Source: Rhizophagus irregularis (taxonomy: Eukaryota; Glomeromycota; Glomeromycetes; Glomerales; Glomeraceae). From it: 64,000 nt of DNA. The notes below the pieces were generated by a model. The model did not search any database. It was not told the DNA's origin and worked only from the letters and a program-made list of their open reading frames with translations. The number at the start of each line of letters is the position of its first letter. Within the stretch, counting starts at the first letter, position 1. The stretch spans positions 4,712,001-4,776,000 of the forward strand of contig NC_089434.1 in assembly GCF_026210795.1 (NCBI RefSeq), given 5' to 3'. Both the position numbers and the translations under genes were made by a program. Below are positions 32,642 through 44,799 of this stretch, one piece after another.

Positions 32642-35529
32642 ATCTTTATAGCATTATCTAAATCTCTATCGATAATTGCTCGCAACCTTCTGAACACTAT
32701 GTCATCATAAATACACAATCTGAAAATCTCAACTACACTAATTTTTGATATAGATATTTGTGCTAAAATGATAATTGAACTTTCATGGTCTTCTCCTTCA
32801 CACTTTTTGTTTTCTATAAATATTAAAAACCAATTTAGACTTTGCTCAGTCTGGTTCGGGCTGAACCCAAAAAATTAGATTTTAAATGGTATACGCTAAA
32901 TAGTCTATAATAAAATATTTATATTTATATAATAAAAATTTCCCACTCTCATCTCTTTCAATATGCGTACTTTGAATGCTACTTACAAAACTCGACAGCA
33001 TATCTGAGAAACCGTCTTCATTTAATAATATTCCAATGTAAGTAAATTATTGATCGGAACACGCTCTTACAAACGCAGAAACAACCACTGCTCAAGAATC
33101 ATGGTCTAATAGCTTGTTGTACCAAAGCTTTTTGGAGTTGGTAATTGGTCTAATAATTGTCTAAGATAGAAAGTATTAACCATCGAGAGATCAGACCAAT
33201 TTTTAAGCAAGATACTAAACAATACAATTAAAGAAATATGATTAGAACTTTAGTTTTGATTAAAATAAACAAATGCAAAGAATACTGAAGCAAACGTTGC
33301 AGGAATAATTTGTATATTGAGGAATTAAATCATTTTTAAATAAGTTAAATACCAATCACTCACCACATTATAACATTTTCCTACATATAAATAGTCTGAG
33401 CCCATTATCTTCAGACGCTCTTTTATGCTCTGATCTTTTGCTTGATAAGTTATTCTCTTTTGTGTCTGTTGCTAAATGGTGGGCCCTAGATTCCATCGGT
33501 TTTTCATATGTTCAATATCTAATTCATATTCCTATTAAGCTCCTATATGATTGCGTTTTTGGCCGATTTATCAAACGTAAAGACCCCCGCTTATTGATTA
33601 ATTTTTCGCCTCTTTCAATTGATTTTTAACCTCCTTTTCTTTCTTTTGGTCGCTTCCTCTATTGCTTCTCAAAATTAATGCTTATCGTTATGCAATCTAA
33701 AACAAAAGATCAACGCGTTTTCTATTGTGAGTACTGTGAATAAAATTTTTCAACTACCATACTTCAAATCTTTACATAACATACAACTTTTTTTAAAAAA
33801 AATTCCGCTTTTAATCCCACGTTTTTAACTTCTGAATTTCGGTAGTGTAATCTCTAAAAATATTGCCATATTTCTTTTGCCCCTCTATTTATTTTTTTTT
33901 CTTTGTATTAATAGTTGAGCAATTCTCAACAAATCATAAACAGTACAACATAGCGATACAAACTCTAGCTTCGGATAATAATACCTTTTGCCATTACGAG
34001 AAATTGTAATGAGATTATCAGTTTAATTGAAATATTTTACGCCACTCGGCAGATATCATCACACCAAATGTGGAGTGCTGAGTAGCACATGCTCATCTGG
34101 TAACTTTTCGAGCGCAGTGAATGCGGCAATCTTGTAATTAAGAAGAGCTTATATTCATTAGAAATTAGACCGTCGATAGTTTCTTAAGGACAAAGCCATA
34201 TCTAATCTACGTTAGAAGTGAATGCGCAACAGCAACTTAGAATCATACAACTAAAGTGTATCCATGAGCTGTGTCACTGTAAGTTTGTGGTTTAGAATAT
34301 TATTTCGATCAAATCTATGTTGTAACTATAGCCGTGAAAAATTCCATTTTCCCTTCCATTTTCTCTAACAGATATTTGAAGTATTATTTCCTAAATTAAT
34401 ACAATCTAATGAGGGGTTTGCATCAATAATATCATTAGAAGACAGGTTTTCTTTGTGTATTGCCAGCACTGCTTTAACAACAGTCATAGTAGTGATATTA
34501 GCAGATTCTCATACGCTGCTGTCTAACATCCGCCATATCATGAATCTCTCATAATCGTAAAGCGATATATAGCAATAGTGTTGAGAATTTCTCGACGATT
34601 AAATAACAAATAGTAAAATTGATTTCTCTCAAACTATACCAATCATCTATACCAATCATAAAATATCTGAGAAATAATATCCTGACACATAATCTGATCC
34701 CGTAAGTAATTCGGTAGATATTTTCGAAAAGGCAAGCGAAAGACTTTAGTTGGGTTGCAGAAAGGATGTACTGAAAGACTTCCCTGCGTTGAGATCTCCT
34801 TTATACTGAACTAGAATCGACAGTTCTACCAGAAGATCCATTAGAAAGGAAGCTATGAAGCTAGTATTTATTGTCGAGGCCTTGAACTGAATCATTATTT
34901 GCTGGGGCATCCCCAGAAATTCATTTGGATCATGCTTGTAGAAAAGTATTAGTCATTCTAAAAACGGATCTGATAGTATCTTGAATTAGAACTCAAATGC
35001 TAGGATCTTTTAATTTAGAATATCTAAAAGATTGGCACCAAAGAATCGGGAGAGGAGGAACGTGAAGAAGTACGTATGGTGATGGATTTGTTGTGTGTAA
35101 TTTTAATGTCGATGTCGGTGTTACATAATTTGGCGTTATTCGTTAGTATTTCATACTTGTTATGGTTGATAATAATATTGGCCATCTCGTAAAAAGAGTT
35201 GACGATTTGTGGGTTAGTTTTCAGTTGCGGTCAAGAGTGCATTCAATAGAAATTGAATTGAAAAGTAAATAACGCGTATTATGAATGATCTAATAAATTT
35301 TTCGGTAGAGATCAAGCGTAAAACTATGAATCAAAGAAATATTATTTTTGTGTTAATTCACTAAATAATCAGGTGAATAATCTTTGTCAATTTTACCTCT
35401 AATTTTCTTAAGCGTCTAAAAGAATTGTTAATATTGCCGTGATTTTGTGGTGATAATTTTTTTGAAAGATCTGGCATCGATGCATTACTATTATTTAGCA
35501 AAGAATAATGATATCGAGGTGTTGAAGGA
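32642..35529. other. Gene-poor stretch
   Basis: A 63-codon plus frame at 33438-33629 and several less AT-rich blocks (34050-34270, 34700-35080) were read in all frames without finding a recognisable protein. Confidence 0.4.
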
Positions 35530-35700
35530 GTAGATGATGATTCTGCTGATGATAAATATATCGTTTTTCTTGATCATGAGCGTAACATCGTCTCTTTCTC
35601 AGGCGTAGGCGACGTCTTTGTCCTTTCCGTTTCTGCGTCCATTTACGCTCTGTCTGGAATTACGGCTGGTTGTTCCGAAGACGAGACAAACGCATTCGCT
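35530..35700 (-). pseudogene. Isolated relative of the 56-59 kb small basic gene
   Basis: On the minus strand MDAETERTKTSPTPEKET ends in MLRS and TGA. It aligns with QTLRTPKKGAKLRS at about 57.2 kb. The plus-strand DNA CGTAACATCGTCTCTTTCTC matches CGTAACTTCGTCCCTTTCCT at about 57.07 kb. An overlapping frame is very Arg-rich (RRRLRLRKRRCY). Probably a dispersed copy of one exon. Confidence 0.4.
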
Positions 35701-36099
35701 CAATGTCGTCTTCATACAAGCTCAAAAGATGGTTGGCGATCGAAAATTAGAGGCAAGTGGTATGAATGTTTAATAAATTAATTAAGACGACAAAGTTCGA
35801 GAAGTTTTGAACTTTACGCTACATGGGGGTGTCGATCAACAAAATTTCTAAGCCACCGATCACTAGATATTTAAACCGAATTTCTTAATTAATACAGTAG
35901 TGCATTTTTTCAATTTTTTTTTTTAATACTAGATAGTATTAAATTTACTTATTATTAATTCAGAATTTATAAATAATTGACAAACGAAATCATTAGTTCC
36001 ACTTAAATTTCAATTATTTCAATTTTGTTCAAACTAAACAAAAGAATGTTAACAATAAAAGTCTTATTTCAGAATACTTTGAGATTGGCCACGATTTTC

Positions 36100-36370
36100 G
36101 TTCTTACAGCAAAGTAGCAAACACCAGTACACCACTTACTGAAATGGTTAAAATTTTACTTAAAGCCGCAACGGACAATGGGCCTTTCCACTTCATACTT
36201 GCTGTTCAAAAATATGGATTTTTTTCTGAGAATATAAGACTTCTAAGAATTTGCATAGATAGGATTTTCACGGTATTATTGATAAGGCTGACCGCATCTT
36301 CTCAATTTTATCAGCTTCACGTTTAAGTTCACAATACTCTTCTACAACCCTATCGACGACCTTTACCTTT
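36100..36370 (-). pseudogene. Coding-like remnant, two short frames
   Basis: On the minus strand VVDRVVEEYCELKREADKIE, then KMRSALSIIP, precedes a stop; then in another frame KWKGPLSVAALSKILTISVS, then GVLVFATLL. The first piece looks like a charged coiled-coil end. A competing plus-strand frame (36144-36326) covers the same bases. Family not recognised. Confidence 0.3.
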
Positions 36371-36721
36371 AGTAGTAGTGGACGTAAGTATTAAAGTATT
36401 AATTAGAAATATTTAAAATATATTTATTAATATATATTATATTCTCTTTATATTCAGAGGTGAAAAAAAAAACTTTATCAATAACCATAAAATTTTGATC
36501 GATTGGCGATTGGCGATTGGCGATAATCAAAGTATCAAACCACCAAACATCTAAATTAACATATTTGGTAACAATAAGAACTTTTTTTTTTATATATATC
36601 ATGGATGTATTTTGTTGGTTTTGACATTTATAATTTTTTTCATTCTATTCGATCGTTTATACATACTATTCATTCATACATAATAATCATTCATACTATT
36701 TATTCTTCTTTCATCATAGCT

Positions 36722-36862
36722 ATGGTTCAACTTTACGCAGATATTCTTTTATTGATTATGCTTGAATTACAAGATGATATTTCTTCTTTACATTCTTGCG
36801 TCCTTGTGAAAAGCTTTAAAAGCAGGCGGAAGTTGGCTAACAAAGGAACGCCGGAAATTTGA
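36722..36862 (+). pseudogene. Truncated chimeric F-box ORF, copy 1 (46 aa)
   Basis: Starts exactly like the 11.4-kb F-box protein (MVQLYADILLLIMLELQDD, SLHSCVLV), then switches into a foreign segment and ends KSRRKLANKGTPEI at TGA. It keeps only the first half of an F-box, so it cannot work as a normal SCF subunit. Its complete upstream region is present, so it may be transcribed. Confidence 0.7.
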
Positions 36863-37171
36863 GAATTTTACCGAGAAAAATTTCAAAGTTTTTCGTAGCC
36901 ATACCTTTCACACCTAACGGCCGACTCGGAATTTGCCAATATAAATCGGAAATCGGAACATAGCAAATTTATAATAATCATTGTATTAGTCAAACCACCA
37001 GACATCTAAATTAGGTAACAATAAGAACTTTTTTTTTTATATATATAACATGGATGTATTTTGTTGGTTCTGACATTTATAATTTTTTTCATTCTATTCA
37101 ATCGTTTATACATATTATTCAATCATACATAATAATCATTCATACTATTTATTCTTCTTTTCATCATAGCT

Positions 37172-37312
37172 ATGGTTCAGCTTTACGCAGATATTCTTTT
37201 ATTGATCATGCTTGAATTACAAGATGATCTTTCTTCTTTACATTCTTGCATCCTTGTGAAAAGCTTTAAAAGCAGGCGGAAGTTGGCTAACAAAGGAACG
37301 CCGGAAATTTAA
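37172..37312 (+). pseudogene. Truncated chimeric F-box ORF, copy 2 (46 aa)
   Basis: Nearly identical to copy 1 (SSLHSCILVKSFKSRRKLAN), ending at TAA rather than TGA. After the stop the foreign segment continues and is followed by CCCGGTCTCGGATAGCC, the codons that follow in the intact gene (SWSR...). This shows that the foreign segment was inserted into an F-box gene. Confidence 0.7.
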
Positions 37313-37630
37313 GAATTTTACCGAGGAAAAATTCCAAAGTTTTTCGTAGATCCCGGTCTCGGATAGCCATACCTTTCACACCTAACGGCCGACTCGGAAT
37401 TTGCCAATATAAATCGGAAATCGGAAATCGGAATATAGCAAATTTGTAATAATCATTGTATTAGTCAAACCTCTAAATTATAGGTAACTATAAGAACTTT
37501 TTTTTTTTTATATGTAACATGTTGGTTTTGATATTTATAATTTTTTTTCATTCTATTCAATCGTTTATACATACTATTCATTCATACATAATAATCATTC
37601 ATACTATTTATTCTTCTTTTCATCATAGCT

Positions 37631-37910
37631 ATGGTTCAACTTTATGCAGATATTCTTTTATTGATTATGCTCGAATTACAAGATGATATTTCTTCTTTAC
37701 ATTCTTGCGTCCTTTGTGAAAAGCTTTAAAAGCAGGCGGAAGTTGGCTAACAAAGGAACGCCAGAAATTTGAGAATTTTACCGAGGAAAAATTTCAAAGT
37801 TTTTCAGCTGATTGTCAGCAAGAGTCCAAGAATTTATTTGTAGATCCTGGTCTCAGATAGCCATACCTTTCTTATGGAAATATATCTTTCATATCAATGG
37901 AATTACAGTA
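37631..37910 (+). pseudogene. Truncated chimeric F-box ORF, copy 3
   Basis: Same start, but an extra T after GTCCTT shifts the frame and stops it at residue about 31. The foreign segment is longest here and, in its own frame, is open: KALKAGGSWLTKERQKFENF then TEEKFQSFSADCQQESKNLF, looking like captured coding sequence. The F-box remnant resumes as WSQIAIPFLWKYI-like codons up to about 37905. Confidence 0.65.
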
Positions 37911-40064
37911 ATTATGTGAAGGACTTTCTACAGTCAACGCTTGTTATAGTGAAGAAATTTGCTTATAGTGACTTTTTTTATCCCCCCAGTTCACTTACTA
38001 ATAAATCTTATTCGTTATAGTAAACTTACTAATAAAACCTCGATATTAGATAGATATAGTAAACTTTTTAAAAATTTTATATATTTTATTTTATTTATTT
38101 ATTTTATTTCTAAAAGAGAAAAATTTTATATAGAACGTATATTGTAAATTTATATTCGTTATAGTGAATATCACGTGAAATCATTTCACGAATCAAAAAT
38201 TAGGTCGCTTTATTATTGATATTATATGTATAAGGAACAAGATCATACTATGAAATGCCAATAGAACTATTATCAGATAAAGAAATTATAAATAATTCAT
38301 TGATCTAAATATACACAGAATTGGAAATTCTTAAGGCTTTAAAATCAAAAATTAAATACTTTTGTTAAAAGAAACTTTTTATTGTATTAAATCAATAATT
38401 TCAATTTTCAGAAATACGCGTAAACTTATAGCGGTAAAAATTTTGCTGAACTTTGTAAAGTGTGTTTAATTTTCGTGTGTAAAATTTTTAATAACATCAA
38501 AAGAATAAATCTAACTTATGGTAAATTTACCCAAAAAATGCATCTCTCAGAAGAACATATAATGACTTGAAATTAGCTTACAGTATTTTACACGATATCT
38601 CGAATACGCATTACAAATAAATTTCTATTTACTTTACAGTAAATTCAAATATTTCACTACTATGTTTAAACTTAGAAAATATATATATTAAAGACATATA
38701 ACTTTAAAAATTGGAAGGACATTATTATTTTATTATTGTAATCCAATGAATTAATCTAATTCATTACAATATGCTGAGCATCTTCGTATAAGAATAGCCT
38801 CATTTCAACAAGTTATAGTAATCTCAAATTAATCAGTAATATCAAATATAGGTTATAGGAGTGAATCAATAAAATTCCCCAAATTTCTTTTTTAAAATTT
38901 AAGAACCAATTGACATACATTACAATATGAATCTTACTTTTTAATTCATCTAAAAGATTAGATGCCATTTATGGTTAATATCCAGAAATATTTCCTTATC
39001 TCAATAACAGATAAGTTATTGCAATAGAATCTTTAAATACATTCGCTACAATATGGCATCCATACATACCATTCATATATATGATGTTATTATTTGTAAA
39101 CTTTAATATGTTTTCTTTATTAGCCAAATAAAATAAATTTCTTTATTGAATTAAAGTATTTCTTTTTAACATAAATTTCATTGATTTTCGTAAAGTCTTA
39201 AATTAAGGCGCCAAACACCAACTTCTTTACACCAGATTGTGCATTAAAAGCTAATATTTTTTTTTACAATCGATTGAACATTTAATTTTACGAGTCCCTT
39301 AATTCAATGAAATGCTTTTTCCTTTACCAAAATAATATATTTTACAATAATAAAATTCAAATGTTTACACAAATAAAAATGAACGAAAATCATATTATTG
39401 TATAAGACAATTATCCTGGAGAGTTATTTTGAATATAGGATTAGAACTTCCCTATTTGGGTTTTAAAAGTTTTATAATACTAAATTAGCCTTTAGAACAT
39501 TAATTTTGTTTTTGCTAATAAAATTCATAAGTAAATTGTTATGAATTTAATTTTATCCGGGATCTATTTTATTTCAATCTGATCACTGGATGGTGAGAAA
39601 ATGATTAAAAAGACTAACATCTTTGAACATTAGTAAGTTGATGACCAATATAAATATTATTTAATTTTATGAAAAAATGAATTACATGCATGCATGGTAC
39701 GATAATTTGAATTACTCACAATCATGTGATTTTTAATAATATAATAATTTCAAAATTACTGTAGATTGTAGACCTACAGTAGTTTAGAATGTAGAATGTA
39801 GATTCTGTCTTCTTGAAAATAATCTCATTAATACATTTAAAAGCTGATGATTATCTTTTCGGATCAGACGTTGGTCATCTTGATCGTGTTTATGTTGTGC
39901 AACTGATGCCGCATATTATATACTTTTTTTCTGATATATAAGGCACTCTCCCTATCCGCCCTCGTTCTTAAAGATAGTTGATTTCATACTTCGCTTTTAA
40001 ATAACTGCTACAATAGAAAACCCATTGTTTTTACTATAATAAAAAAAATAACGTTGAAGGAACT
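37911..40064. other. Intergenic; short GTTATAGTGAA repeats
   Basis: At 37920-38170 GTTATAGTRAA occurs four times in the same orientation, resembling subterminal repeats of a Tc1/pogo-type element, but no inverted partner was found. The rest is AT-rich. The last about 150 bases before 40065 form the 5' flank of the dioxygenase gene, with TATATAAGGCAC at about 39935. Confidence 0.45.
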
Positions 40065-42577
40065 ATGGAACAAATTGCAAGCTCTAATGTCCAAGTTGTC
40101 CAAGAGGAGGTCAAGATATCGGTACATCCACTTCCAGAAGATAATGATGTAACAAATAAAGTAACGCTTCATTCCCCCGTAAATGTTCATCGACCTAAGG
40201 TTTGGGCTGAGGTATATCGTAGCTTTACCTTTTTTTGTTCTTCAAATAAAGATTTGATTATTCAATTAATTAATTTATATTGTTTTTAAAAGACACGACA
40301 AGAGTTATGTGAGACATTAGCTTATTTTAGAGCGTATCAGGGTGGAGTATACCATAAAGATAATGCAGTATACGCGTACCTTGTTGATGGGTTTGGAGCA
40401 AAGAGAGATGTCTGTAACGGGCGCGTAATAATATCACATGGGTAGACTTTTTAAAACTTATGATTTGTTTAAGTAAAATATTGATATGAATATTAATACA
40501 AATCGTTGGTTTTGGTTGAAATTCAATATTTATTTTCAGAGGAGGAAAGAGTATTAAACAGAATGACAAGTATGAACTCGCCAAATCTCAATCACCTACC
40601 GATAATTCGGTCAAATCCTTGTTGAATAATTATTATAACAAACAACCGTTAGCAATAATTATCGGTAACAAATGTTCAATTACGAAGTTCAAAGTTCCTG
40701 CGCGATATTGCGTACTTGGGTAAGTCTTATTAAGTATTTTATATAAGAATAAATATTAATACAATCGAACTAAACACTTTATTTTATGTTATTTATGATA
40801 GATTTTATTTAATCACACATGCATGGGTTTGCATAATTATTTACCAATTTGAAAAATATGAAATTATGATTTCAAATATAACACATTAGCTAATTACAGG
40901 CGGAACTTGAAGACGGTGAAAATTTAAACGACGAAGAGGCTTTAAACGAAGATGCTTTAATCGACGAAGAGGCTTTAATAAACAACACTCCAGTAGCAAA
41001 AACTAAAAAACATAAATCGAAATCGAAATCGAAACCGTTTATTCGTTGGAAATTTCGCTTTGAATGGATAGATACTCAAGAGTTTTTCCCTTGGTGGGAA
41101 GACCCTGCGGAGATAAATAAAATGGATTTAGATGATCCAAATTCCGATAATAATGAAAATATGGAAATAGATTCCGACACTTGTAATACATGCAAACAAC
41201 AATTTTTTCCAATTTATAATTCATGGATGTGCTTAGAAAGCTCATGCAAATCTTTTTGGAAGGTATATATATTAATCACATTTTCCACCCATTTTTACTA
41301 TTATTAAATAAAGATAATTTAAAATTTTGTCCAGATATGGAATACTGTTAAAATGAGTTGGGAAAACGCGCCACAAGACCTGTCTTTTAACCCGATATTT
41401 TTAGTTCCTGGGTTTATTTCGGGGGAAATTCTATCAAGACCGCTCCCGTTTAGTATTATTCCTTCTCCTCCGATTGGACATAATAATATTGGTGCTTATT
41501 CTTTAATGCATTGGAAAGGATATCACTGTTTAAGATGTGGAAGAGTTTCATGTCGTGTTAAATGGAGCTGCTGGGAATGCATGAACTGCCACGTAAGTAT
41601 TAATTTAATTATTCAGTGAAACAATTTCTTAATTTTTATTAATTATTTTCATCATAAAATAGAAAACTCTATCAGCTCTTAAAACGATTTTGGATAAATC
41701 TATGCTAGCCGATCCACATCGACTTGTTTTTACTGGACCTGCCACAGACTGTGAAGGGTCTATATTAAATGGCAGTAATATAACTCGGGATCGAACAATT
41801 TTGTCAAACGGAGTAATTTTGATGAAATATAATTTTCCGAATGACAACAGAATATTTCATTTTGTATCTAATGAAATATGTAATGAGATGCCTGATATTT
41901 TTTTGAAAAATTTTCAAGAAATAGACAACGAACAATTAAAAAGGCATCCTATAAAATCTAAACTCGAAACTCGATTATTTGCTAGACAGTTTACGTTGAA
42001 CGTAGGTGAACATTATAAATTCGCCCTTGAATTAAATACTGTGCCATGGAAAGACGCTCCGAAAGTATGTAATGATACTCTTGATTATGTTAAAAAAATC
42101 ATCGAGAACTTCGTTCCAGAAGTTAGCCATGATTTTAATCAAATGTTAGTAGCTATATACATGGAGGGGCAAAGAATGTCCTGGCACGATGATGGAGAAA
42201 AAGGTGTTGGTCCGATAATAGTTAGTCTATCACTTGGATCTCCTGCAGAAATGAAAGTTCGCCGTAAGCTAAAAAAAAAAGTCGAAGCCTCAAGTTCTAA
42301 ATCTAGCAAAAATGATGAAAAAGGTGATTACACACCAACATTTCCCATTATGAGGCGAAATGGTCCTGAATTATTATTAAACTTAAATCATGGTGATATA
42401 GTAATAATGGCGGGTGACACTCTTCAAGAACATTATGACCAGTAAGTGTTATGAATTTGGTTCTTTTATTTACAGTATATAAATAAGAATATTAATATAG
42501 ATTGAATCAATTTATTTAGTATGGTGGCTCCAAAAGGATTTCGGGTTGCCTGTACGATTCGAAAGATAGAAAAATAA
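40065..42577 (+). CDS. AlkB-like 2-oxoglutarate/Fe(II) dioxygenase, 8 exons
   Basis: Exons, all GT-AG and in frame: 40065-40211, 40293-40441, 40540-40719, 40802-40826, 40900-41262, 41335-41592, 41663-42441, 42520-42577; 652 aa. The C-terminal third is the AlkB-like oxygenase: HxD iron ligands in MSWHDDGEKG (His549, Asp551), distal His in EHYDH (His631 or 634, the latter made by splicing) and the RxxxxxR 2-oxoglutarate clamp in GFRVACTIRK. The N-terminal half matches a fungal architecture I know from basidiomycetes: TRQELCETLAYFRAYQGGVY, VIISHGGGKS, then two Cys clusters (CNTCKQQ...SWMCLESSC; CLRCGRVSCRVKWSCWECMNC), probably zinc ribbons. The family demethylates or hydroxylates nucleic acid or protein; the substrate here is unknown. 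Exon 5 has a small acidic EEAL repeat and KSKSKSK linker. Confidence 0.88.
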
Positions 42578-43555
42578 TTTTATTTATTAAATAATATATA
42601 AATAAATTAATAAAATAATATCAACGTTATTTATTTAAGGTTAGATTTTGCGCGAGTGCTTTTTATAATGAATTTCTCTTACAAATTACGAAAAAAAAGT
42701 GCAAACTTATATCTATCATGATTCCTTTTTATTTATAACATTGATTTTTATCGGGTTTTCTAGTGAAAAAAATGCGGTTTATTATAAAAATAAAAAATAT
42801 CAGAATAAATTACAGGAAAAAACACGCAAAATGTTAGGTGAGAACTGTGAATTGTTCTTCATCTTGATCAATTATGACAGAAATTTATTATTCAGAGAAA
42901 TTTTTAGCGAATTATCATTATAGGACGGCACAACAGTTTAGTAGCGGACGCATACGAGTAAAAACTAAGGGGAAGAGAAAAAATCCATTAATTCTTGCTG
43001 ATGTACTTTTTATTGGGCCATGGATCGCTGGATACTTTCAGCATTTATTTTTTTTCTGACTTAATTTTATTAGGTGGTTCACTTGTAAGCGGAAAGATTC
43101 AAGTCAGTGATACTTAGAGACATAAAATTTCACTTTTTTGTTATTTAGGTGATTCTTCATAACTCTGGTTTTCCTTTATTCTTTTTACAATTGCACGTGA
43201 TCTGGTCAACATCTGACGCCAATGGCACAACAAATACATCCAAACTTTGGCATCACAAACCTGAAGAATAAAAAAGGTTAATCTTTCTTGTAATGATTTT
43301 TTAATAATTATGGCACTTAAAACATCTCATTCCACCATTTAATTCTTGAAAATTTAGAAATTGGAAAGGATCAAATCCCCATTTCCTCATTAATTAATTT
43401 TATTCTTTGATACTTAGAAGCTATTCACGCACGTTTTATTGTACATGAATCTAATTATATTAACAAAATTCTAATCATAATTTCGAGGAAATGGCATACT
43501 ATGGTGGATGAGGAGTAAACTAAGTTTACACATCACCACACATCACTATCAGAGT
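42578..43555. other. Convergent intergenic spacer
   Basis: It lies between two converging 3' ends (dioxygenase and RTC4-like). Two overlapping 60-75-codon frames (42699-43059) show no conserved features. Confidence 0.5.
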
Positions 43556-44799
43556 TTACACATCACCATCATTGTGCACCCAGTCACCAAAATTACTACT
43601 AGATACCAATATTTTCCGTGCAGTTTCCAAAGATCCATCCCCACCAATGTCTTCATATATTAACCTCATCGCCGTTTCAGGAATAAGAACTTCCATCATA
43701 TAATCTGCTGGTTTCAATGGAGCGGTATTTTCTGATGTAAGAATATGAGTATTTAAAAATAACTTCATTAAAACATCTGAAATTATAAGAGCTCCTTTTG
43801 TTCCATAATACCCCGCCTAATTTATAAAATTCATTAAATTATTAATTATTAATTAAATTAAATAAAATTCAACGCAAAATAACTTACTCTTAATTCTTCA
43901 AATCGGTTAAGTAGCCCCAATGGGGATGCAGACTTTCGTCCATTCTTCTTATAATATTTTAATGCGCAGTTACGATAATAACTATCAGCAGTACCATCAA
44001 TGATTTCCAAGAGATTATTTTTAAGCTTATGAATACGATCTGGCAATTCTTCAAAATTAATTACAGAAGGGTAATTATTTGCCACGCCATCTGAAGTGAC
44101 TGATATCTCTGCAAAATGAATAAAACAGAATTCTGACGCTGGAATCTTCCCTAAAATATTCACTATTAGTAAATAATAAATGATTTTCCCTTCAAAAAAA
44201 AAATAAATATAATTCCAAATACCTTGTTTGATAAGCTCTGATGCTGATTTCAATCTATCAGACATTAAAATAGGTAAAGTAGCATTACAAAACGGACAAC
44301 GTTCACTCGCTATGAATTGATAAATCATATCATTTTAATTAAATTCACTTGATTAAAATTGTTTATGCATCAATACATACTCCCGTCAACATTTTCATCT
44401 TTAAATAATTCTAATTCATAAAGTTCTAATTCATCAAGTCTCAAGAAATCCACATCAGTATCCAATTCATTAAAATCATCAGTAAATCTTTTCGGACTTG
44501 GCATTATGAATCGTTCACTAGGTAATTGTTGCGTATTATCTACATTCTAATAAATAATAGCAATACATTTTCTTGGTTATCTTTTAAATAAAATTAATTA
44601 AATTACTTAAATTACTCTTTGATACATTTTTTTTTCGTGAATTTCTTCTTTTAGTCTGTTTTTTTTGTACAGAAGGTGATTTCGACGAATTTGGGGGTAT
44701 AATAATTGATGCCGATCTAGTTCTGGGACGTAGGTCATAAGTCGAAATGACTTGATTTGATATAGGGGTTCTTTTAGTCCTTTTACGTGAAGCCGACAT
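43556..44799 (-). CDS. RTC4-like domain protein, 5 exons, 320 aa
   Basis: Exons on the minus strand: 44799-44626, 44546-44381, 44309-44223, 44162-43888, 43816-43556; every junction is GT-AG and phase-consistent. The N-terminus is basic (MSASRKRTKR, KKQTKRRNSRKK), a likely nuclear signal. Residues about 115-121 contain ERCPFC, a CxxC preceding the RTC4-like domain. The domain (about 150-320) shows EFCFIHFAE, LPDRIHKLKNNLLEIIDG, GYYGTKGALIISDVLMKLF, MMEVLIPETAMRLIYEDI and a final ARKILVSSSNFGDWV, matching the order of conserved blocks in RTC4. Yeast Rtc4 is implicated genetically in telomere capping; the molecular role of the domain is not established. Length is shorter than typical RTC4 proteins of ascomycetes. 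Start: first ATG of a clean 58-codon exon. Confidence 0.8.

Larger units (their letters stand above)
36500..37910 (+). repeat. Triplicated F-box promoter/5' gene unit, about 455 bp each
   Basis: Three tandem units have equivalent ATGs at 36722, 37172 and 37631 (spacings 450 and 459). Each unit holds an upstream block (GTAACNATAAGAAC followed by a T-run, ATCGTTTATACATACTATTC) and the first about 28 codons of an F-box gene. A common foreign segment (GCAGGCGGAAGTTGGCTAAC) and a tail, CCTAACGGCCGACTCGGAAT, follow; the third unit lacks this tail. The upstream block and codons match the gene at 11.4 kb. Before unit 1 is a short GATTGGC triplication (36500-36524). Confidence 0.9.

Noticed and set aside
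37920-38170. A complete Tc1/pogo-like MITE from the GTTATAGTGAA repeats
   Set aside because: All copies are in the same orientation and no inverted terminal partner was found.
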